Shown in pieces: positions 1 through 9,400 of a DNA stretch of 41,524 nucleotides; position 1 is the stretch's first letter; every line of letters starts with the position of its first letter. Source of the DNA: Flavobacterium macrobrachii (GTDB taxonomy: Bacteria; Bacteroidota; Bacteroidia; Flavobacteriales; Flavobacteriaceae); NCBI RefSeq assembly GCF_014486675.1, contig NZ_JACTAC010000023.1, forward strand, positions 1 to 41,524, written 5' to 3'. Made by a program: the position numbers and the translations under genes. The notes below the pieces were generated by a model that was not told the DNA's origin, ran no database searches, and saw nothing but the letters and a program-made list of their open reading frames with translations.

Positions 1-1941
1 GGCTCTCCGCTGGTATTGGTTTATAATGGTAATTTGTTTTATAATGCTTTGGAACATTTCGTTTAATCGTCGTTTTTTGTGTACGTTTTCAGGTAATTGT
101 ATTTGTGTGGCATACGGATTTTGTACTTCTTCAACTTTTAAAGCTCTGATTATTTTTTGTAATAGTTCTTTGGCTTTCTCTTGGTCTTTTTCGTTTATTT
201 CTCCTGCTATACGCTTGTTTTGATAATTAATTATTTTGTCTGTTTGGTACTGGCTTTCATCTACCGCTAATAAAAAACTTCTACTCATATTGTCTTCGTA
301 GATTTCTCCTTTGGTGGTGGCTGATAAACTGCTAAAAACTCCTTTTACTTCTTTTTTGGTACTCTTGATATTTCCCTTTTTATCCTTAATTGATACGCTG
401 CTGCTTAATCTTTGATTACTGATTAACTCACGCATTGCAAACATTGCTTCTTCTTTTAATCCGTCTAAATCTTCAATGATTAATAACTTATTTACAAGCT
501 CGTATTCGCCCCAATTATATAAACTACTTTCTGTAATTCTTGTAAATCGAAGTACGTCTTCTTGTGGTATGATATCGGCTATTTTACTGATAAGGTGTGT
601 TTTTCCACTTCCGCTACTACCTTGCACGATGGCGTGTAATGGGCTTTTGGTTTTGTAGCTTGATGCAATGATAAATAGTAATAATCGGCTGTTTGCTTCT
701 CCAACTATTCCGCTTTGTTCTATCAATTTATTAAGTTCTTGTAGTAGATTATCTTGTTTTAAAAAGTCTATTGTGTTTTCTAAATTGGGTTGTTTTGGTT
801 TTGGTTCTGGAGTAATTTTTTGTACTTCCTGTTTTGGCTCAACTTTTATATCTTCTTCAATTGAAAAAGAAAATACTATTTCCTTTCTTTGCTCGATTAG
901 GTGGATTAAAATTTCGCTTTCGTGTCCTTGGATTAAACTGTTTATATCTTCGTTTACGTGCGTTTCTACTTGGCTTATTTTGGCTTTTGGGTGTAACTCT
1001 CGCAAGATTTCAGCGTATTTGGTAACGGCTTCGTTTCCTGCTTTATCTCCATCAAAAAAGAAAATGATTTCTTCTAACTGTTTTAAGAGTTTTAGAGCGT
1101 TTAGTATTTCTTCATTTAGTCCATTAGTTCCATAACAGGTTAATAGTGTGTAATTGTCTTTTATTTCATCGATTTGTAATAAACTAGCCGTGTCGATTAT
1201 AGCTTCAGTAAGAAGTAATTTCTTTGTGTCCGGGTTTGGATAATTTGGATATAATCCTTGTCTATTCTTTAGATAAAAATGTTTTGAGTTTTCGTTATTA
1301 ATTGTAGATCTAAAATAAAAGCTAACGATTTGGTTTTCTTTGTTTTTTAATGGGAATAATATTGATTTATTGCCAAAAGGTTTATACGCTTGTCCGCCTG
1401 TTCTTGAGTTAGTTCCTGCCAAGGTTAGTAATCCATAATTTAAACAATCATTGATTAACTTTTCGTCTTTTCTTGCTCCGTGATGGAACTGCCCACTATT
1501 AAAACCAACCTCTAATTTATCAAAATCTAAATTTCTACTACTGCAATATTCTTTGGCTGGATCACTACATAACAATCCTTTTCTAAAACTTAAAAACATC
1601 TTTTCAAGAAAAAGTATTCTTTCCTGTTCGTTTACTGGATTTGTCGTTTGTATGGTTGTAATTGCTTTTTGGATTGGTTGCATTGTTTCTATCATTGCCG
1701 TACATTTTTTTAATGCTTCGTGTTTGGTTAACTTTTCATAATCTTGAACAAATTGGATAACATCGCCTTTTTTATCGCATCCGTGGCACTTGTATTTATT
1801 TTGGCTAAAACTTACTTGTAAACTCGCTGTACTATCTTCGTGGAACGGACAACGGAGCATATTGTTTTTATCTTGCTTTAAATTGTAGTGTTGCAGTACG
1901 TTTGCTAGTGGTAGGTTTTGTTTTATTTGTGCTATTTCCAT
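1..1941 (-). CDS. Mobile-element primase-helicase fusion (CHC2 zinc finger, Toprim, P-loop ATPase), 3' end outside window
   Basis: The minus strand is open from the ATG at 1941 to the window edge (647 codons, no stop). The N-terminus is a CHC2-type primase zinc finger (CPFH at residues 31-34, CHGC at 52-55). A Toprim core follows, with the conserved Glu near residue 245 (LLLTEAIID) and DGD near 295 (FFFDGDKAG). After a Lys/Pro-rich linker comes a P-loop ATPase with Walker A GSSGSGKT near 440 and Walker B LLIIEDLDG near 490. In this family zinc finger and Toprim make primers and the ATPase domain acts as a helicase or loader. Such fusions belong to plasmids, phages and integrative elements rather than the housekeeping replisome, so I infer the edge of a mobile element extending left. 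The gene is cut by the window, not visibly broken. It is divergent from an XRE repressor. The domain reading is firm; the element type is unknown. Confidence 0.85.
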   Translation of the reverse strand, partial: MEIAQIKQNLPLANVLQHYNLKQDKNNMLRCPFHEDSTASLQVSFSQNKYKCHGCDKKGDVIQFVQDYEKLTKHEALKKCTAMIETMQPIQKAITTIQTTNPVNEQERILFLEKMFLSFRKGLLCSDPAKEYCSSRNLDFDKLEVGFNSGQFHHGARKDEKLINDCLNYGLLTLAGTNSRTGGQAYKPFGNKSILFPLKNKENQIVSFYFRSTINNENSKHFYLKNRQGLYPNYPNPDTKKLLLTEAIIDTASLLQIDEIKDNYTLLTCYGTNGLNEEILNALKLLKQLEEIIFFFDGDKAGNEAVTKYAEILRELHPKAKISQVETHVNEDINSLIQGHESEILIHLIEQRKEIVFSFSIEEDIKVEPKQEVQKITPEPKPKQPNLENTIDFLKQDNLLQELNKLIEQSGIVGEANSRLLLFIIASSYKTKSPLHAIVQGSSGSGKTHLISKIADIIPQEDVLRFTRITESSLYNWGEYELVNKLLIIEDLDGLKEEAMFAMRELISNQRLSSSVSIKDKKGNIKSTKKEVKGVFSSLSATTKGEIYEDNMSRSFLLAVDESQYQTDKIINYQNKRIAGEINEKDQEKAKELLQKIIRALKVEEVQNPYATQIQLPENVHKKRRLNEMFQSIIKQITIINQYQRRA

Positions 1942-2088
1942 AGGTTAAAATATTTTTTTGTATTTTAAATCATATTGCAAATATATTGAATATGTGTTTA
2001 TAATCATATATTGATATTTATATTTTTTAACATATTGTGTTTGAAAACATAAAATATTACTTTTGTTGTAGTTTAAATCATTATTGTT
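1942..2088. promoter_or_regulatory. Divergent promoter/operator region between primase and XRE regulator
   Basis: On the plus strand TTG (2035-2037), 20 bp, then TACTTTTG (2058-2065) matches the Bacteroidota promoter form TTG-N17-23-TAnnTTTG and precedes the XRE ATG at 2089. On the minus strand TATATTTGC (1985-1977) matches the -7 element for the primase gene, but no TTG lies at the expected distance. The motif CATAT(AT)TG recurs at 1971, 2005 and 2031, and CATATT/AATATG form an inverted pair (1971-1976 / 1989-1994). One copy overlaps the -33 of the XRE promoter and another the -7 region of the primase promoter. I infer operators for the XRE protein; binding is not shown. Confidence 0.5.
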
Positions 2089-2451
2089 ATGAATATAGCA
2101 GACAAAATAAAAACCGCTAGAACTAATAAAGGATTATCACAAAAAGAGATAGCTATTACTATTGGAATTGACCAAGCACAGTACAGCCGTATAGAAAGTG
2201 GTAAAGTAGAACCTACTTTGTCTTCGCTAGAAAAAATTGCAGAAGCTTTAGAAGTTAGAGTAGTTGAGTTCTTTAATGATGATGAACCTATTGATATAAA
2301 TTCATTTGATAAAAGTATTGTAGAAAAACTTCGCCTTTTAGACCAACTGGACGAAGTAGAAAAAAAATCAATCTATAATATTATTGATATGGCAATAAGC
2401 AAAAAGCGTCTGAAAGATACACTTTCAAACGCCTTAAATACTTCTTCTTAA
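2089..2451 (+). CDS. XRE-family helix-turn-helix transcriptional regulator
   Basis: This 120-residue protein begins with a Cro/C1-type helix-turn-helix (about residues 5-60): IADKIKTARTNKGLSQKEIA, then the recognition-helix stretch IDQAQYSRIESGKVEPTLS and LEKIAEALEV. The remaining 60 residues are charged and helical, possibly for dimerisation. Proteins of this size and plan are usually repressors in phages and integrative elements. Its position, divergent from the primase-helicase across a 147-bp region with repeated CATATTG-like motifs, suggests it represses the primase promoter and its own. Its own promoter is a good TTG-N20-TAnnTTTG match. The start ATG is the first in frame and fits the domain. 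The family is clear; target and inducer are unknown. It is convergent with the small membrane protein gene at 2469. Confidence 0.85.
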   Translation: MNIADKIKTARTNKGLSQKEIAITIGIDQAQYSRIESGKVEPTLSSLEKIAEALEVRVVEFFNDDEPIDINSFDKSIVEKLRLLDQLDEVEKKSIYNIIDMAISKKRLKDTLSNALNTSS

Positions 2452-2468
2452 GTTAACAAATATTACCT

Positions 2469-2885
2469 TTAAAAAGATACTTTTTTAGTTATTAATAATC
2501 TTAAAATTAAAGTTATACTAATAATTAAAAATGGAATAGATGTTATCAAATAAAGGTTACTATTGATTATTGATTGTAGCATTTTAAACCACATAAACCA
2601 CATAAAAACAAATATTATTAATGCAAGTATCATTATCCTTGTATTTCTTTGTATTGTTGCTATAATTAAAACAACACCTACCAACAAAAATTCAACAAAA
2701 TAATAACTATAATTAGTTTTTAGATTAAAATTATCAAAATCAAAACCATTCTTAATTCCCTCTTTAATTAATACTACAAAAGCACTAAATATTGAACCTG
2801 ATGGAGCGCTGTTATATCCTATTTGAATAAACAAAAACGACACTATTAATAAAGAAACTAGTATTTTGTTAATATATATTTTCAT
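2469..2885 (-). CDS. Small polytopic membrane protein, candidate immunity protein of the Rhs locus
   Basis: This 138-residue hydrophobic protein has about four predicted membrane segments (near residues 7-27, 63-80, 85-103 and 112-133) and a short soluble stretch around 35-60. I recognise no family. It starts five bases after the stop of the Rhs gene, on the same strand, so the two are probably cotranscribed and perhaps translationally coupled. A small, unrelated, very AT-rich gene immediately behind a polymorphic toxin is the usual place and look of an immunity gene. A membrane location would suit protection from a lipid-cleaving toxin domain. That role is inferred from position alone; it could also be an unrelated passenger gene. 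The reading frame itself is convincing. Confidence 0.6.
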   Translation of the reverse strand: MKIYINKILVSLLIVSFLFIQIGYNSAPSGSIFSAFVVLIKEGIKNGFDFDNFNLKTNYSYYFVEFLLVGVVLIIATIQRNTRIMILALIIFVFMWFMWFKMLQSIINSNLYLITSIPFLIISITLILRLLITKKVSF

Positions 2886-2890
2886 AATTT

Positions 2891-5800
2891 CTAATATGAC
2901 GAACCTCCAGTTGCGTTTGGTTTTATATCTCCATTATTTAAAATTTTTGCCTTGTTAAAATCTATCCCGTTTATTACATTAATTGGGCTTCTACCTCCAT
3001 TTGTTTGATGAAGTATCAAAGGTAAATATTTAGTAATAGTATTATCCATATTGGTATGAGTAGTTCCCGACGGTAATGACACATTTAAAACATTTGTACC
3101 ACTTCCTGCAGTTCCACCACTGCCCGAGTAACTATTTGATGCAGAAGTAAAATTAACTAAGTTTTTGACATTACTACCAACTTCGGTACTATAACCCTCT
3201 GCAGATGTAGGACCTGTCCTTGTTGCAGCTTCCATTGTAATTAATAAATCAATGGTTTTGTTTTTTATTTTATCATTACCATTAACGAGATTTGCAGCAT
3301 CTAATGCATCTTTACCTCCCAAACTATGACCAACAATAGCAACTTTACCATCTGGATTAGTTTCTCTATAATTAGCTATTGTTTGAGCAATGTGATCTGC
3401 TGTAATACCACCCTCAGAACCCGCATAATTAACAATTTCTGAATTAAGAACATCCCATCCTTTTTGTCCAAGCATTGATAAACCATCATCGTTGTTTCGA
3501 TATCCTTCGGGTAAATTCTTAACTAAAGTATTATTTCCTGATATTTTATCTCCATTGATACCGCCTGCTGAACCATTTACAGTAATGATTAACATTTTTG
3601 TGTTTTTTGTAACATTTACAGGTTCTAGTCCTTCAAGTTCTCTACTATCAACAACCCTATTACCACTAAATACATAAGGCGACCAAGTATGATATTCTTC
3701 TGTAAGAGGATCTATCGACATAAAACGTCCAATAGCCATATCATAATTTCTATACTTATAACTATCCCAATTAAGCCCCAACTCGTCTTGGCGTTCGGTT
3801 CCTTGAAACTTATACTTATAACTACAATTAGTACAATACTCTATGGACAATTCACTACCATACTTTTCATATTGGAGTTTATCAACATTATAGTTGTTGT
3901 GTTTCATCCCAAAAGGATAATAATTATTCTCCTCCAATATCTTTACCACATCTCCGTTTGGCTCTGTTCCATAACTCAACCTAACATTCCCCAAATGATC
4001 CAAATAGTTATACACATAACTATAATCATAATCTGTGCTTTCTCCCGATACTTTCACATAACCTTCCGCATGAGGAAAGAAATCCAACACCACTGCGGTA
4101 GTATCGTTCGCTTTACTGTATTGAAAACCATCCAAATATTCCGTTTCTACAACGCTACCCGTTTGAGGATAAACAATCTTTTTAATCTTTTGTCCCGTCG
4201 CATTGTAAAGATATTCAATTCTAGATTGATTTACAAACGTTATTTTGGTAGGCAAATTCAAATGATTATAAATAATTTCTCTTATGCCTTTGTTGTTGTC
4301 TTGTATCATGTTTCCATTGGCATCATAATCATAATCATTATTATTATGAGGATTAGTATCATCTTTAAACCCGTTTGGATTATTGCTACCATCCACTAGG
4401 TTCATCAACTGGTTTCGTTTATTTGAGTCGTAGGTATAAGTCAAATTATCAATTTCCAGAGCATAGTTCGCATCATCAAATTCACCGTTTCGAACCAAAC
4501 TAATGATGTTTCCATTCTTATCATAACTCAAACTCTCGTTGTAACTATTGGTAACAGGAACCGTCTCATTTGGCTTTTGATAGATAGCTTCCGTCAATCG
4601 GTTTAAAGCATCATATTTGTAACCATACTTGCGCTTGATGTCATCACTCCCAGTACGCCAGTAGGTTTCCGATATGTTACCATTATACAATGCCTGGCCT
4701 TCATAATCGATGTTATTTTCTACTTGATTGTAATTAATCTTGAAGGCAAATAAATCTAATGCATCACCATGCTCGTCCAAGCTGGACACATTATTAATAC
4801 TTCGCAACCAGCCACGAATGTTATAATTGTAATCTACTTTTTGCAATCCTTCAAAGTTGGTAACATCTTCACCACCAACACGCTTATTCATCAATTGACC
4901 TAAATTATCATACTCATTTTTGGCTAATAATCGAACCTGTTCTCCATTTATCTTGTGAAGATGAACAACCAAACGGTCTTGTTCGTTGTACTCATATTCA
5001 TCTCTAACGGTTAGTAAATCGTCTGCATTTTTTCTTTTGTGTGTAGTAACAGTATAAAGTGGTTTGCCTACAAAATCCAACTTTGTATCTATTTGTGTAA
5101 ATCCATCATGAATACCTCCTTGCTTATACGAACGAACAACTCGTGACTTAAGGTCATACAACTGATAGGCAAGTTCTCCATAGGTCTCATCTTCTCTAGT
5201 TAATACTCTAGTCCATGTACCTGTAGTCAAAGACTTTGCCTGCTCAAGCAGCACTTGATCTTCTACTCGTTCAAACGATGTCGGCGCACCAGCATAGTTA
5301 TAATCATCATAATAGGTGATGGTTAGCAAATGCTCTACACTAGGCAATGTAGAATGGGTATAATTCATAGCAACTCCATTTAGCGTAGTTGTATTGCTCG
5401 TGCGCTGTTCTGACCAATCCGTGGTCATTTCATCCACAAGTTGTTTTCTGCCTTGACTTGTTCTTGGCTTTTGGGTTGACCATCCAGAATAAACCACTCG
5501 TCCAAAGATGTCATACTTGCTTATCAACCAAACGGTAGCTGTTCCACCCATCGGATGCAACGCTGGTCCTGTAGCTACCACCATATCTTGATTGTTATAC
5601 ACTATAAACTCCCATTGCTTACCGGGTAGTTTCTTTTCCACCAATCGGTTTCTGTGGTCATACTTGTATTGATAACACAAACTGTTCAAAATATCGGCAG
5701 TTACTGCCAATTTAGCATCTACTAAAGGCGGTACTACATAGGTTAAATTACCATAAGCATCATAAACATAGTAGGTATCGTGGGCTTTGTTTTCTTCATA

Positions 5801-6487
5801 GGTTCGCTTCAGTACTACGCGTCCTTCTTTATCTTTAAACTCTTCTGTAGTATGATTTTTTCCACTTACCCAATTCTCATCTTTAGTAATGGTTTTATAC
5901 AATGCCGATTTAGCATAATAACTCACTTTGTTCAAGCTAATATCATAAAGCCCCAAGGTAGGGCTCCAATTGGTTTCAGCCTTAAACAAAAAGACTTCTT
6001 CATCAGTATTCGTTTGATACTCAAACTTGATTTCGTGACCATTGCCCATACGCCATGCTTCACCAGGAGCTGCTTGTTTTAAAACCCGTTGGAGTGGAGA
6101 AGACTCAAATTCCTTCTCACTATAGGGATAAAACGTTTGCTCCTGCGATGGTGCACTCAAACTACTGTAAAACGAAATAACATCAGCATCGGTAATAGAT
6201 TGGTATTTTAGGTCAACCACTGTTCCTACCATTGGAAGAAACTCTTTTACTTGTCTCCCAAAAGCATCATACTCAATATGGGTTATTAAATCTTCTCCCG
6301 TTCCAGCTTGCTTACTGGCTATTTGCTGTATTGGCCTTCCTAGTCCGTCAAAATAGGTAATACTCTCGCGTTTTCCTTCCCCTAACTCTTGGGTATAAAC
6401 GGTTGTCTTTACATAATTCTGACCAGAACTTTGCCCTAAAACTAAAACTGGCAACAATGCTACGGCTAAATATACTATTTTCTTCAT
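2891..6487 (-). CDS. Secreted Rhs/YD-repeat protein with C-terminal alpha/beta-hydrolase (lipase-like) domain
   Basis: This is a 1198-residue protein. Residues 1-19 form a signal peptide (MKKIVYLAVALLPVLVLGQ). Residues about 25-150 resemble the DUF6443 start of Bacteroidota Rhs proteins (ITYFDGLGRPIQQIASKQ). Many YD repeats follow (YDAFGRQ, YDHRNRL, YDALNRL, YDANGNM). The Rhs-associated core lies at about 825-955 (DHLGNVRLSYG, YYPFGMKHN, YKYRNYDMAIGRFMSIDPL, ending RELEGLEP). The last 245 residues differ and contain GHSLGGKDAL near 1052, a GxSxG nucleophile elbow preceded by a strand (KVAIVGHS); possible acid and histidine partners are in DLLITMEAATR and THTNMDN. In Rhs toxins the repeats form a shell and the variable C-terminus is the toxin. 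I infer an esterase or phospholipase toxin tip. It follows the YD-repeat gene at 6494 by six bases. The Rhs assignment is strong; toxicity and lipid substrate are inferred. Confidence 0.85.
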   Translation of the reverse strand: MKKIVYLAVALLPVLVLGQSSGQNYVKTTVYTQELGEGKRESITYFDGLGRPIQQIASKQAGTGEDLITHIEYDAFGRQVKEFLPMVGTVVDLKYQSITDADVISFYSSLSAPSQEQTFYPYSEKEFESSPLQRVLKQAAPGEAWRMGNGHEIKFEYQTNTDEEVFLFKAETNWSPTLGLYDISLNKVSYYAKSALYKTITKDENWVSGKNHTTEEFKDKEGRVVLKRTYEENKAHDTYYVYDAYGNLTYVVPPLVDAKLAVTADILNSLCYQYKYDHRNRLVEKKLPGKQWEFIVYNNQDMVVATGPALHPMGGTATVWLISKYDIFGRVVYSGWSTQKPRTSQGRKQLVDEMTTDWSEQRTSNTTTLNGVAMNYTHSTLPSVEHLLTITYYDDYNYAGAPTSFERVEDQVLLEQAKSLTTGTWTRVLTREDETYGELAYQLYDLKSRVVRSYKQGGIHDGFTQIDTKLDFVGKPLYTVTTHKRKNADDLLTVRDEYEYNEQDRLVVHLHKINGEQVRLLAKNEYDNLGQLMNKRVGGEDVTNFEGLQKVDYNYNIRGWLRSINNVSSLDEHGDALDLFAFKINYNQVENNIDYEGQALYNGNISETYWRTGSDDIKRKYGYKYDALNRLTEAIYQKPNETVPVTNSYNESLSYDKNGNIISLVRNGEFDDANYALEIDNLTYTYDSNKRNQLMNLVDGSNNPNGFKDDTNPHNNNDYDYDANGNMIQDNNKGIREIIYNHLNLPTKITFVNQSRIEYLYNATGQKIKKIVYPQTGSVVETEYLDGFQYSKANDTTAVVLDFFPHAEGYVKVSGESTDYDYSYVYNYLDHLGNVRLSYGTEPNGDVVKILEENNYYPFGMKHNNYNVDKLQYEKYGSELSIEYCTNCSYKYKFQGTERQDELGLNWDSYKYRNYDMAIGRFMSIDPLTEEYHTWSPYVFSGNRVVDSRELEGLEPVNVTKNTKMLIITVNGSAGGINGDKISGNNTLVKNLPEGYRNNDDGLSMLGQKGWDVLNSEIVNYAGSEGGITADHIAQTIANYRETNPDGKVAIVGHSLGGKDALDAANLVNGNDKIKNKTIDLLITMEAATRTGPTSAEGYSTEVGSNVKNLVNFTSASNSYSGSGGTAGSGTNVLNVSLPSGTTHTNMDNTITKYLPLILHQTNGGRSPINVINGIDFNKAKILNNGDIKPNATGGSSY

Positions 6488-6493
6488 CTTGTT

Positions 6494-9400
6494 TTAGTTT
6501 TGATTTCTATAATGATATTCCGTCTCAGTCAATGGATTGCCCTCTGCATCCGAAACCCGAATCAAACGATTAAAAGAATCATACTCATATCGGGTAAGTT
6601 GTCTTTTTGGGTCGGTTATCGTGCTTACACCTACTAAGGGTATGTAGGTAAGTGTGGTAATCATGGCTTTTTGTAAATTAGCATCGGAGCTATTATATAA
6701 ATCGCTCAAAGCATTCAAAACATCTTGCTCAGTACCAGTTGGCGAATCTGTAGCCGATTGAATGGCTGTAATTAACGAGGCAGGTATACTCGAATACGCT
6801 ATGTTTTCCAACTTAGCCACCGGCTGGGTTTTATTATAACCCCAAATGTAGCTTATCTTCATGCCGTTCTCATTTTGGACTTCTAATGGGTTTCCGTTAG
6901 TTACATCTACAACATTATATTTTATTCGTTCCTCTAGTGTTGCCGTTCCTTTAGATGTCTTAATGATTTCGGGCAAAAGAAGTGTATTACTACTCATATC
7001 CCAATCCTTATAGACCGTTTCTTGAGTGGAAAGCTTTTCTGCATTACGATAACCTTCGGTAACCAAAGGAACTCCTATTATATTCTTAGCTATCAATTGC
7101 GAAACAAAAGGCTTGCCCGCCATATTAGGATGAGGCGGATAATAATATTTGGTTGTTAAATTCTCTCCCTGAGAATTTTCTAAATGCTCAGTTTCAATTT
7201 TAAAATTAGTATTATCATAAGTATAAAATCGATTAGTACTTACAATCTTTGGAATACTACCTTCGTAAAAATAATCCTCAGTCAAAGTTGAAGTTAATTT
7301 TGCCCAGCCTCTTATATAAATTTGCTCCTTAATATCAAGAAAAGTGTACATATTATTACATAAAGAAGATTGCATTTGAAATTCTGTATTTGGATTATTA
7401 ACTGTGGCGATATAATGTGTATGATCTTTTACAAATTCTCCAAAATGAGATCTGTGTATATGACAGTCATTATATTGACGTAAAAAAACATTCCATCCAC
7501 CCAATACATTAATTTCACTATAATCATAAGAGTTCTCGGTAATTTTTACAGGTTGATTATTCGAATTAAAAACTTCTTCTTTTAATAATAAACCTCTTTT
7601 AAAATCATGATTTGGCACTTCATTAGTATAAGGATATGAAAAAGCGTGCTCGGGTTCGGGAAAATCTTCGGGGGAATTATAATAAAAACGCTTAAACCCT
7701 TCATAAGAGTCCGTAACTTTTACATTTTTGTACCCAACAATAGAACCATTTGTTGAAGTGTAAGGAACCATTGATTTTGAAGACGTAGTTACATAGTAGG
7801 TTTCACGTACTGCCAACATATTGCTTGGAGGTAATATGTAGCTAGCCCATTTTCTTTTTTGATAATAGGCATGAATAGGAATATTAATAATTGCCCCACT
7901 TGATTTTGCAGTATTTTCAAAAGAATCATAATTGTAGGAGAACTTTCTAGAAGGTTCAACATCGTCGATAGCATTGTAGTATTCTATTGATTTAACCCGT
8001 AAACCTCCTCCATAATTAAATTTTAGATTTTCTATGTATCTATACCATTGAAAACTGATGTTGTAGTTTACAATATCATTCATTTGGGGAATATCTCCGT
8101 TAAATCCTAGTTGTACTAAATAAAACCCCTTTAGATAAAAAGTTTTTAAACAACTATTTCCATTTTGACTACTGCAATCTTGCATACTAAATTTATAACT
8201 TGAACGAATAGCGTCAACATAATTTTGGTTTACATCAAAAGTATATTGTGATAAATCCTGAATTATTTGAGTATTCTGTGGGTCAAAGTTATAATTAGGG
8301 ATTAAAGGTGTTATATTGACTCTGTATGCATTTATATTTGCTGTCCCTTGCCAAGTTTGGTTTATGAAAGTAGGTGTTAAATTAAAATTTATAAAATCAC
8401 CGTTTTCTATGTAAATTATTTTAAAATTTGTGGATACAGATTGATTAGGATTTCCATTTAGCGCTATACTTTCATTGATTACATTCTTGTTTTCAGGCTG
8501 GTCATAATATTCTTTATTTAAAGTGGCTGTCTTTGAATAAGTATTTGGCTCAAAATCAATTTTTTTATAGCCTCCATTTGGATAAATAATTTTATTTAAA
8601 GAACCTGTGTTGACAACATTCTTATTAGTTCTTGCATCTGAACCTGTAGTCCCCAAAAAAGGGATAGCAGGATAAGGTTCCATATTACGATAGCTATTAA
8701 AATAGCCCCAATAATCTTTAGAATAAGATCTCTTATCCGGTAAAAGGTCTGGGTTTTTATATAAAAACAAATACGGATTAAAAGAATTATTATCGTTTCC
8801 GTATTTCTTTAATCCTTTAAGAAACAATCTATTTCCTATTCCAAAGGTTTGATACTCTAAAGCAAATTTACTTGTTTGATTCCCTTGAAAATCTTTAACA
8901 ACAATACTTTCCAAAGAACATCCTGTATTATTTTCATAGTCGGTTCTCCCAAGAGTAATATTAAATAAAATTTCTGCTTTACCGGTGATAGAAATTCTAG
9001 AAACTTTTTTGGATGCTACATTAATTGTTGTTTCTGTATAAGAACTTAAAGGAAGCATATTATGAAGATCAGGAGAAACCCCATTTGTATCAAATATATC
9101 TATATCATGCTTATAAACATCATTCTTGGAATAAGAAAACGTTTTTGTCGACTCAATTATATCAGGATGATAATCAAATGTACATAGCAATGTTCCAGAA
9201 CTTGTCTCTACTTTACTTAAATGCCAGCTAGTTGGATAAAATATAGTTGAACCGCCAACACTTGTGTTACCATCACCTCTTAATGATGAAACGTTATTAG
9301 TATATATTGTTGAAATCTCTTTAACATCAAAAGTAAATTTATAACCCGTATCATTTGTTAACACAAAAGAATCTATGCCTAACTGTGAAGATTGAAGTAC

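Noticed and set aside
668..1135. Plus-strand ORF of 155 residues
   Set aside because: Antisense to the primase-helicase; Ser/Phe/Cys-rich shadow composition and no motif.
1..1941. Truncated pseudogene of primase
   Set aside because: The frame is open to the very end of the window; the missing end is a window limit.
3689..4399. Plus-strand ORF of 236 residues rich in Ile
   Set aside because: Antisense shadow of the Rhs YD repeats; low-complexity isoleucine runs.
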